Below are positions 54,301-62,404 of a stretch of 64,000 nt of DNA, piece by piece. Origin of the DNA: JACKCR01 sp041390305 (GTDB taxonomy: Bacteria; Eisenbacteria; RBG-16-71-46; CAIMUX01); the NCBI GenBank assembly GCA_041390305.1, contig JAWKQE010000003.1, forward strand, positions 225,457 to 289,456, given 5' to 3'. The number at the start of each line of letters is the position of its first letter. Positions within the stretch are counted from its first letter, which is position 1. Made by a program: the position numbers and the translations under genes. The notes beneath the pieces are model-generated. The model saw only the letters and a list, made by a program, of their open reading frames with translations, made no database searches and was not told the origin of the DNA.

Positions 54301-54378
54301 CGGTCGCGGCCCGAGCGTCTGCCTGGAGGGGGCGTCGGCGCCGGGCGTCTCGAGGGGGGCGTGGGTGGGAGTGGACAT
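51343..54378 (-). CDS. Secreted FG-GAP / ASH-domain protein with FlgD-like tail
   Basis: A 1011-residue protein; the ATG at 54378 follows GAGGCACCC. A long hydrophobic leader (about residues 30-68, ending IAHAQS) acts as a signal peptide. Residues about 70-310 form a propeller-like region (GAWGLEYHDGFLWMGDDTDG, GVAWDGTGFWVAGDFGKDFL). About 315-530 hold two Ig-like ASH/choice-of-anchor D domains (NQTLTNEGDGDLVISSI, FNVYFDPTVAGNFQANLEI). About 550-925 have FG-GAP repeats (LPDLTGDGRPEAAM, MPDVSGDGVEEVLAAAGSDG, IEDVSGDGINDVIAG, IPDVTGDGHPDVVVAEL). The tail has SPNPMRDWVMFSID, DASGRKVRTL and PSGVYFYQLRTA. It is probably exported and displayed by the machinery shared with the other tail-bearing proteins. 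Confidence 0.85.
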   Translation of the reverse strand: MSTPTHAPLETPGADAPSRQTLGPRPTASAVAANGTFALAAIGPFLLAVIGTFALTTAAIMQPSIAHAQSVVDIFPTTSGAWGLEYHDGFLWMGDDTDGFIKKIDPANGNVVQTLPTPYDQNHIANGANHGVAWDGTGFWVAGDFGKDFLYKVGINGAFLDTIPTPTDAVGGLSWNGTQLVVTSYYPNPTAGILLVDPADGSTQGTIPTQGTQPYGIAYDSGTGTYWNGMDDLEGDPERIWNLDALGTVLSSFETPNTSPKGVALGGGYMWVIANTIGQSGRSIFKIDLAGAGTPDINPIPVEQQFGFVALGSTGTRNQTLTNEGDGDLVISSITTSSPFSFDSPGLPLTIPAGNQASFNVYFDPTVAGNFQANLEIVSNDIDEGTLDVVLFGTGVPFDPTVLASPDPLTFQDTGAGLVRDRVLTIQNRGFEDLNVISVTSNDGQVRALGLPELPFPLSTFEQLPVQIVFEPDAVGPIDAELSIVTNDPSNPTEIVSVTGNGVPVDFAGGEPVWYADGIENVVTVQELPDLTGDGRPEAAMESYDAGASGAPLQTFFGNSHGVGVGIWQAGAGAGGGYGDQCLALGPDLNGDERPEVIRGTAWGSRRVEMRASSTGSLIWQYDTHVDDNGGWVYSVIAMPDVSGDGVEEVLAAAGSDGEPGTGAHQLYCFDGATGAVRFRQFSPDAFLSANWLEDVNGDGLADAIGGAGGNFVDDRVYCVSGASTGSAQLLWSASTGGSVWSLDAIEDVSGDGINDVIAGTWAPSVVCLDGTNGSVLWTHATAGEVIRVESIPDVTGDGHPDVVVAELSNFFRVLDGMTGAIHWFYVTGHNIWSASWIPDVDGDGVVDIIAGAQTHSVYCVSGATGDLIWSTNVGALVFSVRAIPDVTGNGTWDVIAGTQDLGSPGEGRIWCLEGGGVDPSSVEPTLPRIDTVQLSRVSPNPMRDWVMFSIDSGQNATGDLALELFDASGRKVRTLEQKIEPGRTQLVWDGRSTSGTRLPSGVYFYQLRTA

Positions 54379-54497
54379 GGGTGCCTCACGGGTTGTGGTC
54401 ACAAGGGGCCGGTGGCGCGGGAAAAGGGTAGCACCGGGGCGGGGTCCGAGAGTACGGCTTGTTGGGCCCCCCCTCGGCCTGCGATCATAGCCGTTCC

Positions 54498-55919
54498 ATG
54501 CTCTTCAATACTTGGACGTTCCTCGTCTTCGCGCTCGTCGTCTTCGGGCTCTACTACGTTCTGCCGTTCCGGTGGCAGAACCGGATGCTCCTCGTGGCGA
54601 GCTACATCTTCTATGGAGCGTGGGACTGGCGCTTCCTCTCCCTCATCGTCTTCTCCACGCTGGTCGACTACGTGGTGGGGCGAAAGCTGGAACTGGAGGA
54701 CGATCCGGCGCGGAGGAAACACTGGCTCGTCGTCAGTTGCGTGACGAACCTGGGCCTCCTCGGCGTCTTCAAGTACCTCGGGTTCTTCGCGGAGTCGTTC
54801 GCGGAGCTGGCCGGGCTCTTTGGATGGCACGTGGACGTCGTCACGCTCCATATCGTCCTTCCCGTCGGCATCTCGTTCTACACGTTCCAGACGATGAGCT
54901 ACACGATCGACGTCTACCGTCGGAAGCTCGAACCGGTCCACTCGTTCGAGGACTTCGCTCTCTTCGTCGCGTACTTCCCGCAGCTGGTCGCCGGTCCGAT
55001 CGAACGAGCTTCCCATCTGCTCCCGCAACTGATCCGTCCACGGACCGTGCGGCGTGAGCAGCTCTTCGAGGGCGCGTGGCTCATCATGTGGGGCCTGTTC
55101 AAGAAGGCGGTCATCGCGGACAACATCGCTCCGCGTGTCGATGAAGTGTTCCTCCTCACGAACGACTGGGCGACGGGCGGGGCCTGTCTCGTCGCCATCT
55201 ACGGCTTCGCCATCCAGATCTACTGCGACTTCTCCGGCTACTCCGACGTGGCGCGTGGACTCGGGAAGCTCATGGGCGTCGACATCATGAGGAACTTCCA
55301 GATCCCGTACGTCGCGACGAACCCGTCGGAGTTCTGGAGGCGTTGGCATATCAGCCTCTCCACCTGGCTGCGTGACTACCTCTACGTGCCGCTCGGCGGG
55401 AACCGCGGCACCCGCCTCGCAACGTACCGGAACCTCACCCTCACGATGGTGCTGGGTGGACTCTGGCACGGAGCGGCCTGGACCTTCGTCCTCTGGGGGA
55501 TCTATCAGGGGTTCCTGCTCGTCGTCCACCGGTGGTTCATGATCGACCACGACTGGTTCCGGCGCTTTCGTGGTGATTCGATCTGGGTCCGGCTCGTGTC
55601 CTGGTTCGTGATGTTCCACCTCGTCTGTCTCGGTTGGCTCATCTTCCGCGCGAAGAGCGTCCATCAGATCGGGAGCTTCCTCCGCCGCATCGTGCTCGAC
55701 TTCCGGGTCGACGTCACCGAGGCCCATCTCATCTGGCCGGTGCTCTTCTTCGGCGCGATCCTCTTCGTGTACGACTTCTGGCTCCGCAATGCAGACGATC
55801 CGCGCACGCGGCCGGGCTGGAATCGCGGGCTCGGGCCGATCGCGGTCACCACGCTCGTCATCCTCGCGATCGTGTTCTGGCCACCGAGCATCCAGCAGTT
55901 CATCTACTTCCAGTTCTGA
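54498..55919 (+). CDS. MBOAT-family membrane O-acyltransferase (AlgI-like)
   Basis: A 473-residue integral membrane protein with about ten helices; ATG 54498. Motifs: ISFYTFQTMSYTIDVYRRKL, YFPQLVAGPIERASHLLPQL, IYCDFSGYSDVARGLGKLMG, NPSEFWRRWHISLSTWLRDY, LYVPLGGNRGT and the catalytic His324 in GGLWHGAAWTFVLWG. All are diagnostic of AlgI/PatA/DltB-type acyltransferases, which move acyl groups across the membrane onto periplasmic or surface glycans. It is followed 14 bases later by an SGNH-like partner (55934), the standard two-gene acetylation arrangement. It probably acetylates an extracellular polysaccharide. Confidence 0.92.
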   Translation: MLFNTWTFLVFALVVFGLYYVLPFRWQNRMLLVASYIFYGAWDWRFLSLIVFSTLVDYVVGRKLELEDDPARRKHWLVVSCVTNLGLLGVFKYLGFFAESFAELAGLFGWHVDVVTLHIVLPVGISFYTFQTMSYTIDVYRRKLEPVHSFEDFALFVAYFPQLVAGPIERASHLLPQLIRPRTVRREQLFEGAWLIMWGLFKKAVIADNIAPRVDEVFLLTNDWATGGACLVAIYGFAIQIYCDFSGYSDVARGLGKLMGVDIMRNFQIPYVATNPSEFWRRWHISLSTWLRDYLYVPLGGNRGTRLATYRNLTLTMVLGGLWHGAAWTFVLWGIYQGFLLVVHRWFMIDHDWFRRFRGDSIWVRLVSWFVMFHLVCLGWLIFRAKSVHQIGSFLRRIVLDFRVDVTEAHLIWPVLFFGAILFVYDFWLRNADDPRTRPGWNRGLGPIAVTTLVILAIVFWPPSIQQFIYFQF

Positions 55920-55933
55920 GTCGGGAGAAGAGA

Positions 55934-57040
55934 ATGGACCAACGCGAACCGGACAACCTACCTGTCGCCGTGCCTTCGGCCGGCCGCCGGTGGACGGGCA
56001 TCGTCCTGTGGATCCTGATCCCCGCAGTGATGCTCCTCGTCACGGAGGTCGCGTTTCGGGTTCTCGACGAGCACTCGTGGGCGCGTGCGCTCTGGTTCGA
56101 GGGAGTCTCTGATCGGATGGAGGCGGGGGAGCGGATCGACTATCTCTTCTTCGGCTCCTCCCGGACGGCGAATGGCCTCGTCGCGTCCGCCTTCGAGAGC
56201 GAGATGGAAAGCGCCGCCGGGGACGATGTGACCTGTGTGAACCTCGGACGCGCGATGTCGGGAGCGCCGGCGCAGTACTTCGGCCTCCGCATGCTGCTGG
56301 AGAAGCACCCGGAGGCGATGCGGAACTGTACCGTGTCCTTGGAGGAGTCCGCCGGCCTTCCGGAGTATTCGGGTACGTGGGACGACGCGTGGTTCTTCCC
56401 CGGCGCCACCCAGCTCGTCGTCGACTACATGGAGCGGGACGACCTCACCCGCTATCTCGAGACACGTGCGGGCTTCGAAGCGAAGGCCGGTGTCGTCGCC
56501 CGGTACTACGGGCGCGGCCTCGCGCTCATTGCGACGCGACGACAGATGCAGCAACGACTCGAGTGGAGGGGGCAGGCGCTCGTCGAGCGGGTGCTCACGC
56601 GGCTCGGAGCCGAGTCCGCGGCCGCGAACGGTGAGTTGCCCACGAATCGTCGGCTCCGCGTGGATGCGGGAGGTGTACGCCTCATGCGTGACCTCGTGCA
56701 CGAACGGGTGAGTCCCGAAGCCCTGGCGGAGCAGACTCCGGCTGGCGCGTGGGACGATCAGGTCGTCTGCGCCGCCGCGCGCATGCTCGAGGATGCGGGC
56801 GTCCGTGTGACGTTCCACGAGGTTCCGGTCCCGTCCTATCTCTGGATGGTCAACGACACCGAGGTGCGCCGCGCGGATCGGGAGTCGTTTCTCGAATGGC
56901 AGCACGCGGTCGGTGTGGACGAGGTGAGGTCGACGATCGAGGTGACCGACGAGGACTTCCCGGACCTCTCCCACCTCCGCAAGAGCCGGATCGAAGAGTA
57001 CTCACGAGACCTCGCGCGGGGCATGATGGCGCTGCCCTAG
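55934..57040 (+). CDS. Membrane-anchored SGNH/AlgJ-like partner of MBOAT acyltransferase
   Basis: A 368-residue protein; ATG 55934 follows GGGAGAAGAGA, 14 bases after the MBOAT gene. One membrane helix (about residues 22-42, TGIVLWILIPAVMLLVTEVA) anchors a periplasmic domain. YLFFGSSRTANGLVASAF has the GDS-like position (GSS), with a C-terminal DEDFPDLSHLRKSRIEEYSR, where Asp and His in DxxH can complete an SGNH catalytic set. AlgJ/AlgX and DltD proteins of this type accept the acyl group from the MBOAT partner and pass it to the glycan. The middle part is not strongly conserved, so the exact subfamily is uncertain. Confidence 0.75.
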   Translation: MDQREPDNLPVAVPSAGRRWTGIVLWILIPAVMLLVTEVAFRVLDEHSWARALWFEGVSDRMEAGERIDYLFFGSSRTANGLVASAFESEMESAAGDDVTCVNLGRAMSGAPAQYFGLRMLLEKHPEAMRNCTVSLEESAGLPEYSGTWDDAWFFPGATQLVVDYMERDDLTRYLETRAGFEAKAGVVARYYGRGLALIATRRQMQQRLEWRGQALVERVLTRLGAESAAANGELPTNRRLRVDAGGVRLMRDLVHERVSPEALAEQTPAGAWDDQVVCAAARMLEDAGVRVTFHEVPVPSYLWMVNDTEVRRADRESFLEWQHAVGVDEVRSTIEVTDEDFPDLSHLRKSRIEEYSRDLARGMMALP

Positions 57041-57287
57041 TCACGGGCGACGCGGGCCGGCACACGTCACTCGCACGCCTCGAGATGGGCGCCGTCGGTG
57101 CCGGGCCTCACGTCGCCGGCCGCTGCGCGAACGCCTGGCGTTCCCACGGGCTCCGGGGCCGGCGACCCCACGCCCCGAAGCTCCCGCGGATCTGGTACTC
57201 TCCCTCTGTCCGTCTTCATTCGGGGTCGCGGGGGCGAACATCGCCCCACCCACAACGCCGGCCCGCCCACTCACAGAGGAGAGTTCC

Positions 57288-60200
57288 ATGCGCACAACGA
57301 CTTGCGCCCTCGTCCTTGGCCTTGTCGCGGCCTCCGCCCTCTCCGGGGCAGGGTCCGTGCTCGCGGCCCGCGAGGCCGATGCCGTCACCGATCTCCGGGT
57401 GCAGCCGCCTGTGTCGGTGGCCTGGGACGCCTTGGGCGCTCGCGACCAGGTCGTCGCGACGGCGGCCCTGGGAGACTTCAGTCGCGAAACCGGTTCGCGT
57501 TGGTCCGTGCTCGACTACGCTCCCGGCTCGCTCGCGCCGCGGCTCGCGATGGGAACCGGCCTCGACCTGGGCCGCGCCATCCTCAGCTCGGAAGATGCTC
57601 TGGACGCGGCTCGGGATCTCGTCGCGACCTATCCCGAACTCTTCGCGTCCCGCGCCGATCGCCTCGAGCTCTGGCAGACCACGGAAGGGGTGGGGAAGTA
57701 CGCCGTCCACTTCTGGGAGACGGCGAACGGGATGCCGATCCTCGGCACCAAGGTGACGACCGTCTTCACCGAGGACGGCGTGCTCGCCGCCTTCGGTTCG
57801 GCCACGTTCCCCGAGATCGAGCAGGCCGCGTCGCCGCGCATCGACACGCAGGCGGCGTTCACGTTTGCGCACGACCATCTCCGCGCTCTCGGAGCGATCG
57901 CGCCTTCGCCGAGCGACGTCGAGTGGCGCGCGGAAGGCCCGTACGTTCTCCCGGTCGTGGTCGGGAGTGGGGCCGACCTCGGCAACGGCTCGAGGGCCGA
58001 TGCCGGCGTCCGCGTGGAAGGCCACACCATCCACCGGATCGTCCTCTGGTCCGACGACCCGGTCCGGGTCTGGACCGTGGACGTCGATGCCGGCACCGGC
58101 GAAGTGCTCCAGCGTCGGAACGGTCTCTTCCACCTCGATTTCGACGGGACCGTGACGGTCGACGTGGAGGATCCCAACTACTGCGAGGGGGCGGTCATCC
58201 GTCCGCTCTCCGAGGTCGAAGTTCGGATCGACGGCGTCGGGAGTGCACTCACGGGGACCGACGGAACGTTCACCGTGCCCAACGCAGGCACCGATCCCGC
58301 GGACCTCCAAATCACGATGAGTGGCCCCTGGTTCGAGGTGACGAACGTCGACGGGCCGAGCGCGCTCTATCAGGAGAACGTGGCTCCCGGCACGCCGATC
58401 GACATCCTCATCGACACGTCGGTCGCACGCTGGGACGAGCGGGACGTCTACTTCCACGGCACCGCCACCCACGCCATGATGAAGGAGATCGACGCGGGGT
58501 GGGACGATCTCGACTTCGTCATGCCGACGCGGGTCAACATCGATCAGGGGTGCAACGCGTTCTATTCGTTCGCCGACAGCTCGATCAACTTCTACCGCGA
58601 GAACGGTGGATGCGGGAACACCGGCCAGATCGGGGATGTCGTCGCCCACGAGTACGGCCACGCGATCACGGCCGAGCTCTACGGCCCCAATCAGCCGACC
58701 AGCGACCTCCACGAAGGCAATTCCGACATCACCGCGAACCTCCTCTTCGGGTACTCGCTCATCGGCCCCGGCTTCACCCTGGACGACTGTGAGAACGGGA
58801 TCCGCGATTCGGACAACGATCTGGTCTGGCCGGACGACGTGACGGGGAGCGGACACTTCACCGGGCAGATCATCGCCGGTTTCTACTGGAACGCGCTCCA
58901 GTACCTCATCGCCACGGATGGGGAAGCTGCCGCGTTCGCCGCGGTGAAGGACGCCTGGTACTTCGGTCGTCTTTTCGGCCTTCCGCAGAACCAGCCGGAG
59001 CAGGCCTGGTACTCGATCCTGGCCGACGACGACAACGGCAACATCGACGACGGCACGCCGCACTTCGATGCGCTCTGCCAAGCGGCGATCGACAAGGGTT
59101 ACGACTGTCCCGAGACGTTCACCGATGTCGTCATCAAGCACACACCGCAGCTCTATGCCTCGAACGCCGAAGGAGACGTGAGGCTCGAGGCCGAGATCTA
59201 CTCGCTCGTCGGTGAGCTGGCGGTGAACGGCGTCAACCTCTTCTGGCGTCCGGCCGGTTCCGGCACCTTCACACCGGAGCCGTTCTCGCCGACCGGCGAA
59301 GGAAACCTCCACGAGGCGTTCATCCCGACTCCTCCGGTACTCTCTTCGGTCGACTACTACATCTTCGCGGAGGACGAGTTCGGCAACTCGCTGCGCCGTC
59401 CGGAAGGGAGCGGCCACTTCACGTTCGAGGTCGTGACGGCCTATCACAACGCGGAAGCCGGCGACGGCGGATGGACGGTGGGAGATCCGAACGACACCGC
59501 GACGAACGGTGTCTGGGAGCGGGTCGACCCGAACCAGATGGTGGTCGGCGGGCAGATCGCCCAGCCGGGAGACGACGTCAGCCCCGATCCGGGGATGTTC
59601 GCCTGGATCACCGAGCAGTACACGGGTGGATCGCCGGTCCTGAGCGACGCGGACGGAATCACGACGCTCTTCTCACCTGTCTACGACGTGACCGGAAGCG
59701 CCTGGGTCCACTTCCAGTTCATGCGTTGGTTCCAGACTTTGGTCGCGGCCCAGGGCGGCATGGAGGTCGCGGTGACGCACGACGGTGGAGCCACCTGGAT
59801 GCCGCTCGTGACCTACGGCCCTTCCGACGCGGCGGCGAGCTGGATGCTCGTGAGCGAGCTCGTGCCGGAACCGATCGGCGGCTTCGGAACCGTCCAGTTC
59901 AAGATCGTCGCGCTCGGTGCCGCGAATCCTTCGATCGACGAGTGCGGACTCGACGAGTGGGTGCTGATCGCATCGGACACCGGCTCGCCGTCGTCCACGC
60001 CGGACGAAACGGTGGCTCCGACCGCGCTCCGCCTAGCTCTGACGACCGCGAACCCGAGCCGCGGCATCGTCGGGTTGGCCTTCGACCTGCCGACGTCCGG
60101 AGCCGCCGAGATCGACGTGTTCTCCGTGGACGGACGGCGGGTTCGTAGCCTCCACCACGGGACCGAGGCGGCGGGAAGCCACAGGGTCGACTGGGACGGC

Positions 60201-60299
60201 CGTGACGATCTCGGCCGCACCGTGGGCTCTGGTGTCTACTTCGTGCGTCTCGCGCACGCAGGTGAGGAGCAGGTACGGAGAGTCGTGATCGGTCGGTGA
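57288..60299 (+). CDS. Secreted M36 (fungalysin)-like metalloprotease with FlgD-like tail
   Basis: A 1003-residue protein; ATG 57288 follows GAGGAGAGTTCC. Signal peptide about 1-27 (cleaved near SVLAA). Residues about 75-290 are an FTP/PepSY propeptide (VHFWETANGMPILGTKVTTV). The zinc site is His454-Glu455-x-x-His458 in VVAHEYGHAITAEL, with Glu476 in DLHEGNSDITANL as a likely third ligand. INFYRENGGCGNTGQIGDVV and GFYWNALQYLIATDGEAAAF flank it. Further beta domains (about 610-900) include a MAM-like or CUB-like segment (AWVHFQFMRWFQTLVAAQGG). The tail (about 920-1003) has TANPSRGIVGLAFDLP, VFSVDGRRVRSLHHG and GSGVYFVRLAHAG. The gene's stop overlaps the GlpD start. It is probably an extracellular peptidase. 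Confidence 0.88.
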   Translation: MRTTTCALVLGLVAASALSGAGSVLAAREADAVTDLRVQPPVSVAWDALGARDQVVATAALGDFSRETGSRWSVLDYAPGSLAPRLAMGTGLDLGRAILSSEDALDAARDLVATYPELFASRADRLELWQTTEGVGKYAVHFWETANGMPILGTKVTTVFTEDGVLAAFGSATFPEIEQAASPRIDTQAAFTFAHDHLRALGAIAPSPSDVEWRAEGPYVLPVVVGSGADLGNGSRADAGVRVEGHTIHRIVLWSDDPVRVWTVDVDAGTGEVLQRRNGLFHLDFDGTVTVDVEDPNYCEGAVIRPLSEVEVRIDGVGSALTGTDGTFTVPNAGTDPADLQITMSGPWFEVTNVDGPSALYQENVAPGTPIDILIDTSVARWDERDVYFHGTATHAMMKEIDAGWDDLDFVMPTRVNIDQGCNAFYSFADSSINFYRENGGCGNTGQIGDVVAHEYGHAITAELYGPNQPTSDLHEGNSDITANLLFGYSLIGPGFTLDDCENGIRDSDNDLVWPDDVTGSGHFTGQIIAGFYWNALQYLIATDGEAAAFAAVKDAWYFGRLFGLPQNQPEQAWYSILADDDNGNIDDGTPHFDALCQAAIDKGYDCPETFTDVVIKHTPQLYASNAEGDVRLEAEIYSLVGELAVNGVNLFWRPAGSGTFTPEPFSPTGEGNLHEAFIPTPPVLSSVDYYIFAEDEFGNSLRRPEGSGHFTFEVVTAYHNAEAGDGGWTVGDPNDTATNGVWERVDPNQMVVGGQIAQPGDDVSPDPGMFAWITEQYTGGSPVLSDADGITTLFSPVYDVTGSAWVHFQFMRWFQTLVAAQGGMEVAVTHDGGATWMPLVTYGPSDAAASWMLVSELVPEPIGGFGTVQFKIVALGAANPSIDECGLDEWVLIASDTGSPSSTPDETVAPTALRLALTTANPSRGIVGLAFDLPTSGAAEIDVFSVDGRRVRSLHHGTEAAGSHRVDWDGRDDLGRTVGSGVYFVRLAHAGEEQVRRVVIGR

Positions 60300-61864
60300 C
60301 GGACCCGTACCGGGACCTCCGGCCTCTCGAAGATCGGGAGCCGTGGGACATCCTCGTCGTCGGTGGCGGCGCCAACGGACTCGGCGCCGCCATGGATGCG
60401 GTTTCGCGCGGCTACCGCACCCTCCTCGTCGAACGGGGAGACTTTGCCTCCGGTACCTCCAGTCGAAGCACGAAGCTGATCCACGGCGGCGTGCGCTATC
60501 TGGAGCAGGGCAGACTCTCTCTCGTTCGTGAGTCGCTCCGGGAGCGGGCGACGCTTCTCGCGAACGCACCGGACTTCGTGCAACCGGTCCGCTTCGTCGT
60601 TCCCGCCTACTCACGTTGGGAGCGGGCCAAGCTACGGCTCGGGCTCCGGCTCTACGACCGGTTGGCCCCGCTCCACTCCCGGAGTGCGGACGGGATCGTC
60701 ACTTCACTGCCTCCCTCGCGGACGCTCACGCCCCGGGAAGCTCTCGACGTCTGGCCCGCGCTGATGGAAGACGGTCTCTGCGGCGCCGTCACCTTCTCCG
60801 ATGCACAGTTCGACGATGCGCGCCTGGCCATCGCGCTCGCGCGGCGGGTCCGGAGTCTCGGCGGGTGCGTACTCAACTACGCGGAGGTCGTCGGGCTCGA
60901 GTCGGACCGGACCGGTCGGATCATCGGAGTGCACGTGGTCGATCGGGATCCCGCCGGAAGCGATTCCGAGCGCGGCGGCGAGGGCTGGGCTCCCACCGAC
61001 TACGCCGCGCACCGCGCCAACCCGGGAAGCCACACATACTCGATCCATGCCTCGGTCGTCATCGACGCGACCGGAGCGTTCACGCCGTTCGCCCGAGAGC
61101 GGGTGACGCTGAGTCGTGGCTCGCACATCGTGCTCGGTCCCGAGTTCGTGCCTGGCGACCACGCACTCCTCGTCCCGCGGACCGAGGACGGCCGCGTTCT
61201 CTTCGCCATTCCGTGGTACGGAAGGCTTCTCGTCGGAACGACCGACATCGCGGAGGAGGCCGCCGACCTCGAGCCGCGTCCCTCGGAGGCGGAACTGGAC
61301 TATCTCCTCGAGCACGTCCGCCCGTTCCTTGGGATCCGTCCGGCCCGCGCCGACATCCGGAGTGCGTGGACGGGAGTCCGCGCGCTCCTCTCGGGAGCGG
61401 ATGGCCCGACCTCGCGCCTGTCGCGGGAACACGGGCTGCTCGAGACGCGTGCCGGACTCCTCTCCGTGATCGGGGGCAAGTGGACGACCTACCGGGCGAC
61501 GGCCGAGGACGTCGTGAACCGCGCTGCCGCGATCGGCGGCCTGCCTTTCGCACCTTCGAGGTCCGCGTCGATCGAGATCACGGACCTCGGGGGCGGCGCC
61601 GTGGACTCCGTCTCTCCCGACTGGGTTCGCCACGTCGCGCGAGAGGATTCGGCTCGCTGCGTCGCGGACGTACTGGCCCGTCGCTCGCGACTGCTCTTCC
61701 TCGACGCACGGGCCGCCGTGGACCTTTCGCGGGACGTTGCGCGGATACTCGCGGACGAGTTCGGACGGGACGATTCCTGGGCCCAGCACGAGGTTCAGAT
61801 GTTCGCCCAGCTGGCCCTCCGCTACCTTCCTCCTGGAAACGAGTCTTCGGACGACGCATCATGA
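60296..61864 (+). CDS. glpD: FAD-dependent glycerol-3-phosphate dehydrogenase
   Basis: A 522-residue protein; GTG 60296 overlaps the protease stop (GTGA). The FAD-binding motif is ILVVGGGANGLGAAMDAVSR (residues about 20-39). GlpD hallmarks follow: LVERGDFASGTSSRSTKLIH, GGVRYLEQGRLSLVRESLRE, and LFAIPWYGRLLVGTTDIAEE, with SVIGGKWTTYRATAEDVVNR near residue 390-410. It oxidises sn-glycerol 3-phosphate to dihydroxyacetone phosphate, passing electrons to quinone at the inner membrane. No glpF or glpK is nearby. The last 110 residues are shorter and less conserved than in E. coli GlpD, as is usual outside the enterics. Confidence 0.92.
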   Translation: MTDPYRDLRPLEDREPWDILVVGGGANGLGAAMDAVSRGYRTLLVERGDFASGTSSRSTKLIHGGVRYLEQGRLSLVRESLRERATLLANAPDFVQPVRFVVPAYSRWERAKLRLGLRLYDRLAPLHSRSADGIVTSLPPSRTLTPREALDVWPALMEDGLCGAVTFSDAQFDDARLAIALARRVRSLGGCVLNYAEVVGLESDRTGRIIGVHVVDRDPAGSDSERGGEGWAPTDYAAHRANPGSHTYSIHASVVIDATGAFTPFARERVTLSRGSHIVLGPEFVPGDHALLVPRTEDGRVLFAIPWYGRLLVGTTDIAEEAADLEPRPSEAELDYLLEHVRPFLGIRPARADIRSAWTGVRALLSGADGPTSRLSREHGLLETRAGLLSVIGGKWTTYRATAEDVVNRAAAIGGLPFAPSRSASIEITDLGGGAVDSVSPDWVRHVAREDSARCVADVLARRSRLLFLDARAAVDLSRDVARILADEFGRDDSWAQHEVQMFAQLALRYLPPGNESSDDAS

Positions 61865-61929
61865 GCGCGACCTGGTCTCCGCCGAGGGGGTGGAGCAGGT
61901 CCTGGAAGTGCCGCGCAATGGAGGTCGAT

Positions 61930-62394
61930 ATGCGCTTCAGGGGAATGGGACTCTTGGCACTCAGCCTGGTCGTGCTCGTAGGATGCGCGGCGCTCCAGAA
62001 GGCGGTGACCTATCCCAAGGCCTCGGTCGAGAAAGTGGACGTCCAGGACATCGGCTTCACCGCGCTGACGCTCGCTTTCGATGTCGCGGTGACGAACCCG
62101 TACTCCGTGAACCTACCGGTCCTCGGCCTCGATTTCGCGCTCGACAGCTCGGGAACGCAGTTCCTCTCCGGGGCCGTGGACGTGCAGGACGTCATTCCCG
62201 CCGGAGAGACGCGTTCTCTCGCCGTTCCGATCCGCGTCCCGTACAAGGAACTCTACGATGTCATCAGCGGCATCGAAGCCGGATCGAAGGTGCCGTACGA
62301 GGCCCAGATGGAGCTCCATGTCGACGCGCCGGTCCTGGGAAGGATCGGTGTGCCCCTCGACGCGAAGGGCGAACTCTCGATACCGCGGCTCTAG
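61930..62394 (+). CDS. LEA type 2-family lipoprotein
   Basis: A 154-residue lipoprotein. ATG 61930 is favoured since GGAGGTCGAT precedes it and the signal peptide (MRFRGMGLLALSLVVLVGC) then starts properly; an earlier ATG at 61861 overlaps GlpD. The lipobox is VLVGC. The mature part has VDVQDIGFTALTLAFDVAVT, NPYSVNLPVLGLDFALDSSG and VPIRVPYKELYDVISGI, the pattern of the LEA14/WHy domain (NPxxxxLPV, beta-sandwich). WHy lipoproteins are thought to protect or stabilise the envelope under stress. It is followed by a short gap to the convergent repeat gene. Confidence 0.88.
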   Translation: MRFRGMGLLALSLVVLVGCAALQKAVTYPKASVEKVDVQDIGFTALTLAFDVAVTNPYSVNLPVLGLDFALDSSGTQFLSGAVDVQDVIPAGETRSLAVPIRVPYKELYDVISGIEAGSKVPYEAQMELHVDAPVLGRIGVPLDAKGELSIPRL

Positions 62395-62404
62395 CAGGAT
62401 CTGC

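Noticed and set aside
57216..59447. A 743-codon minus-strand frame opposite the metalloprotease
   Set aside because: Its composition is Val/Arg/Asp-rich repeat-like, typical of the complement of GAC/GTC-rich coding DNA; HEYGH protease evidence on the plus strand is decisive.
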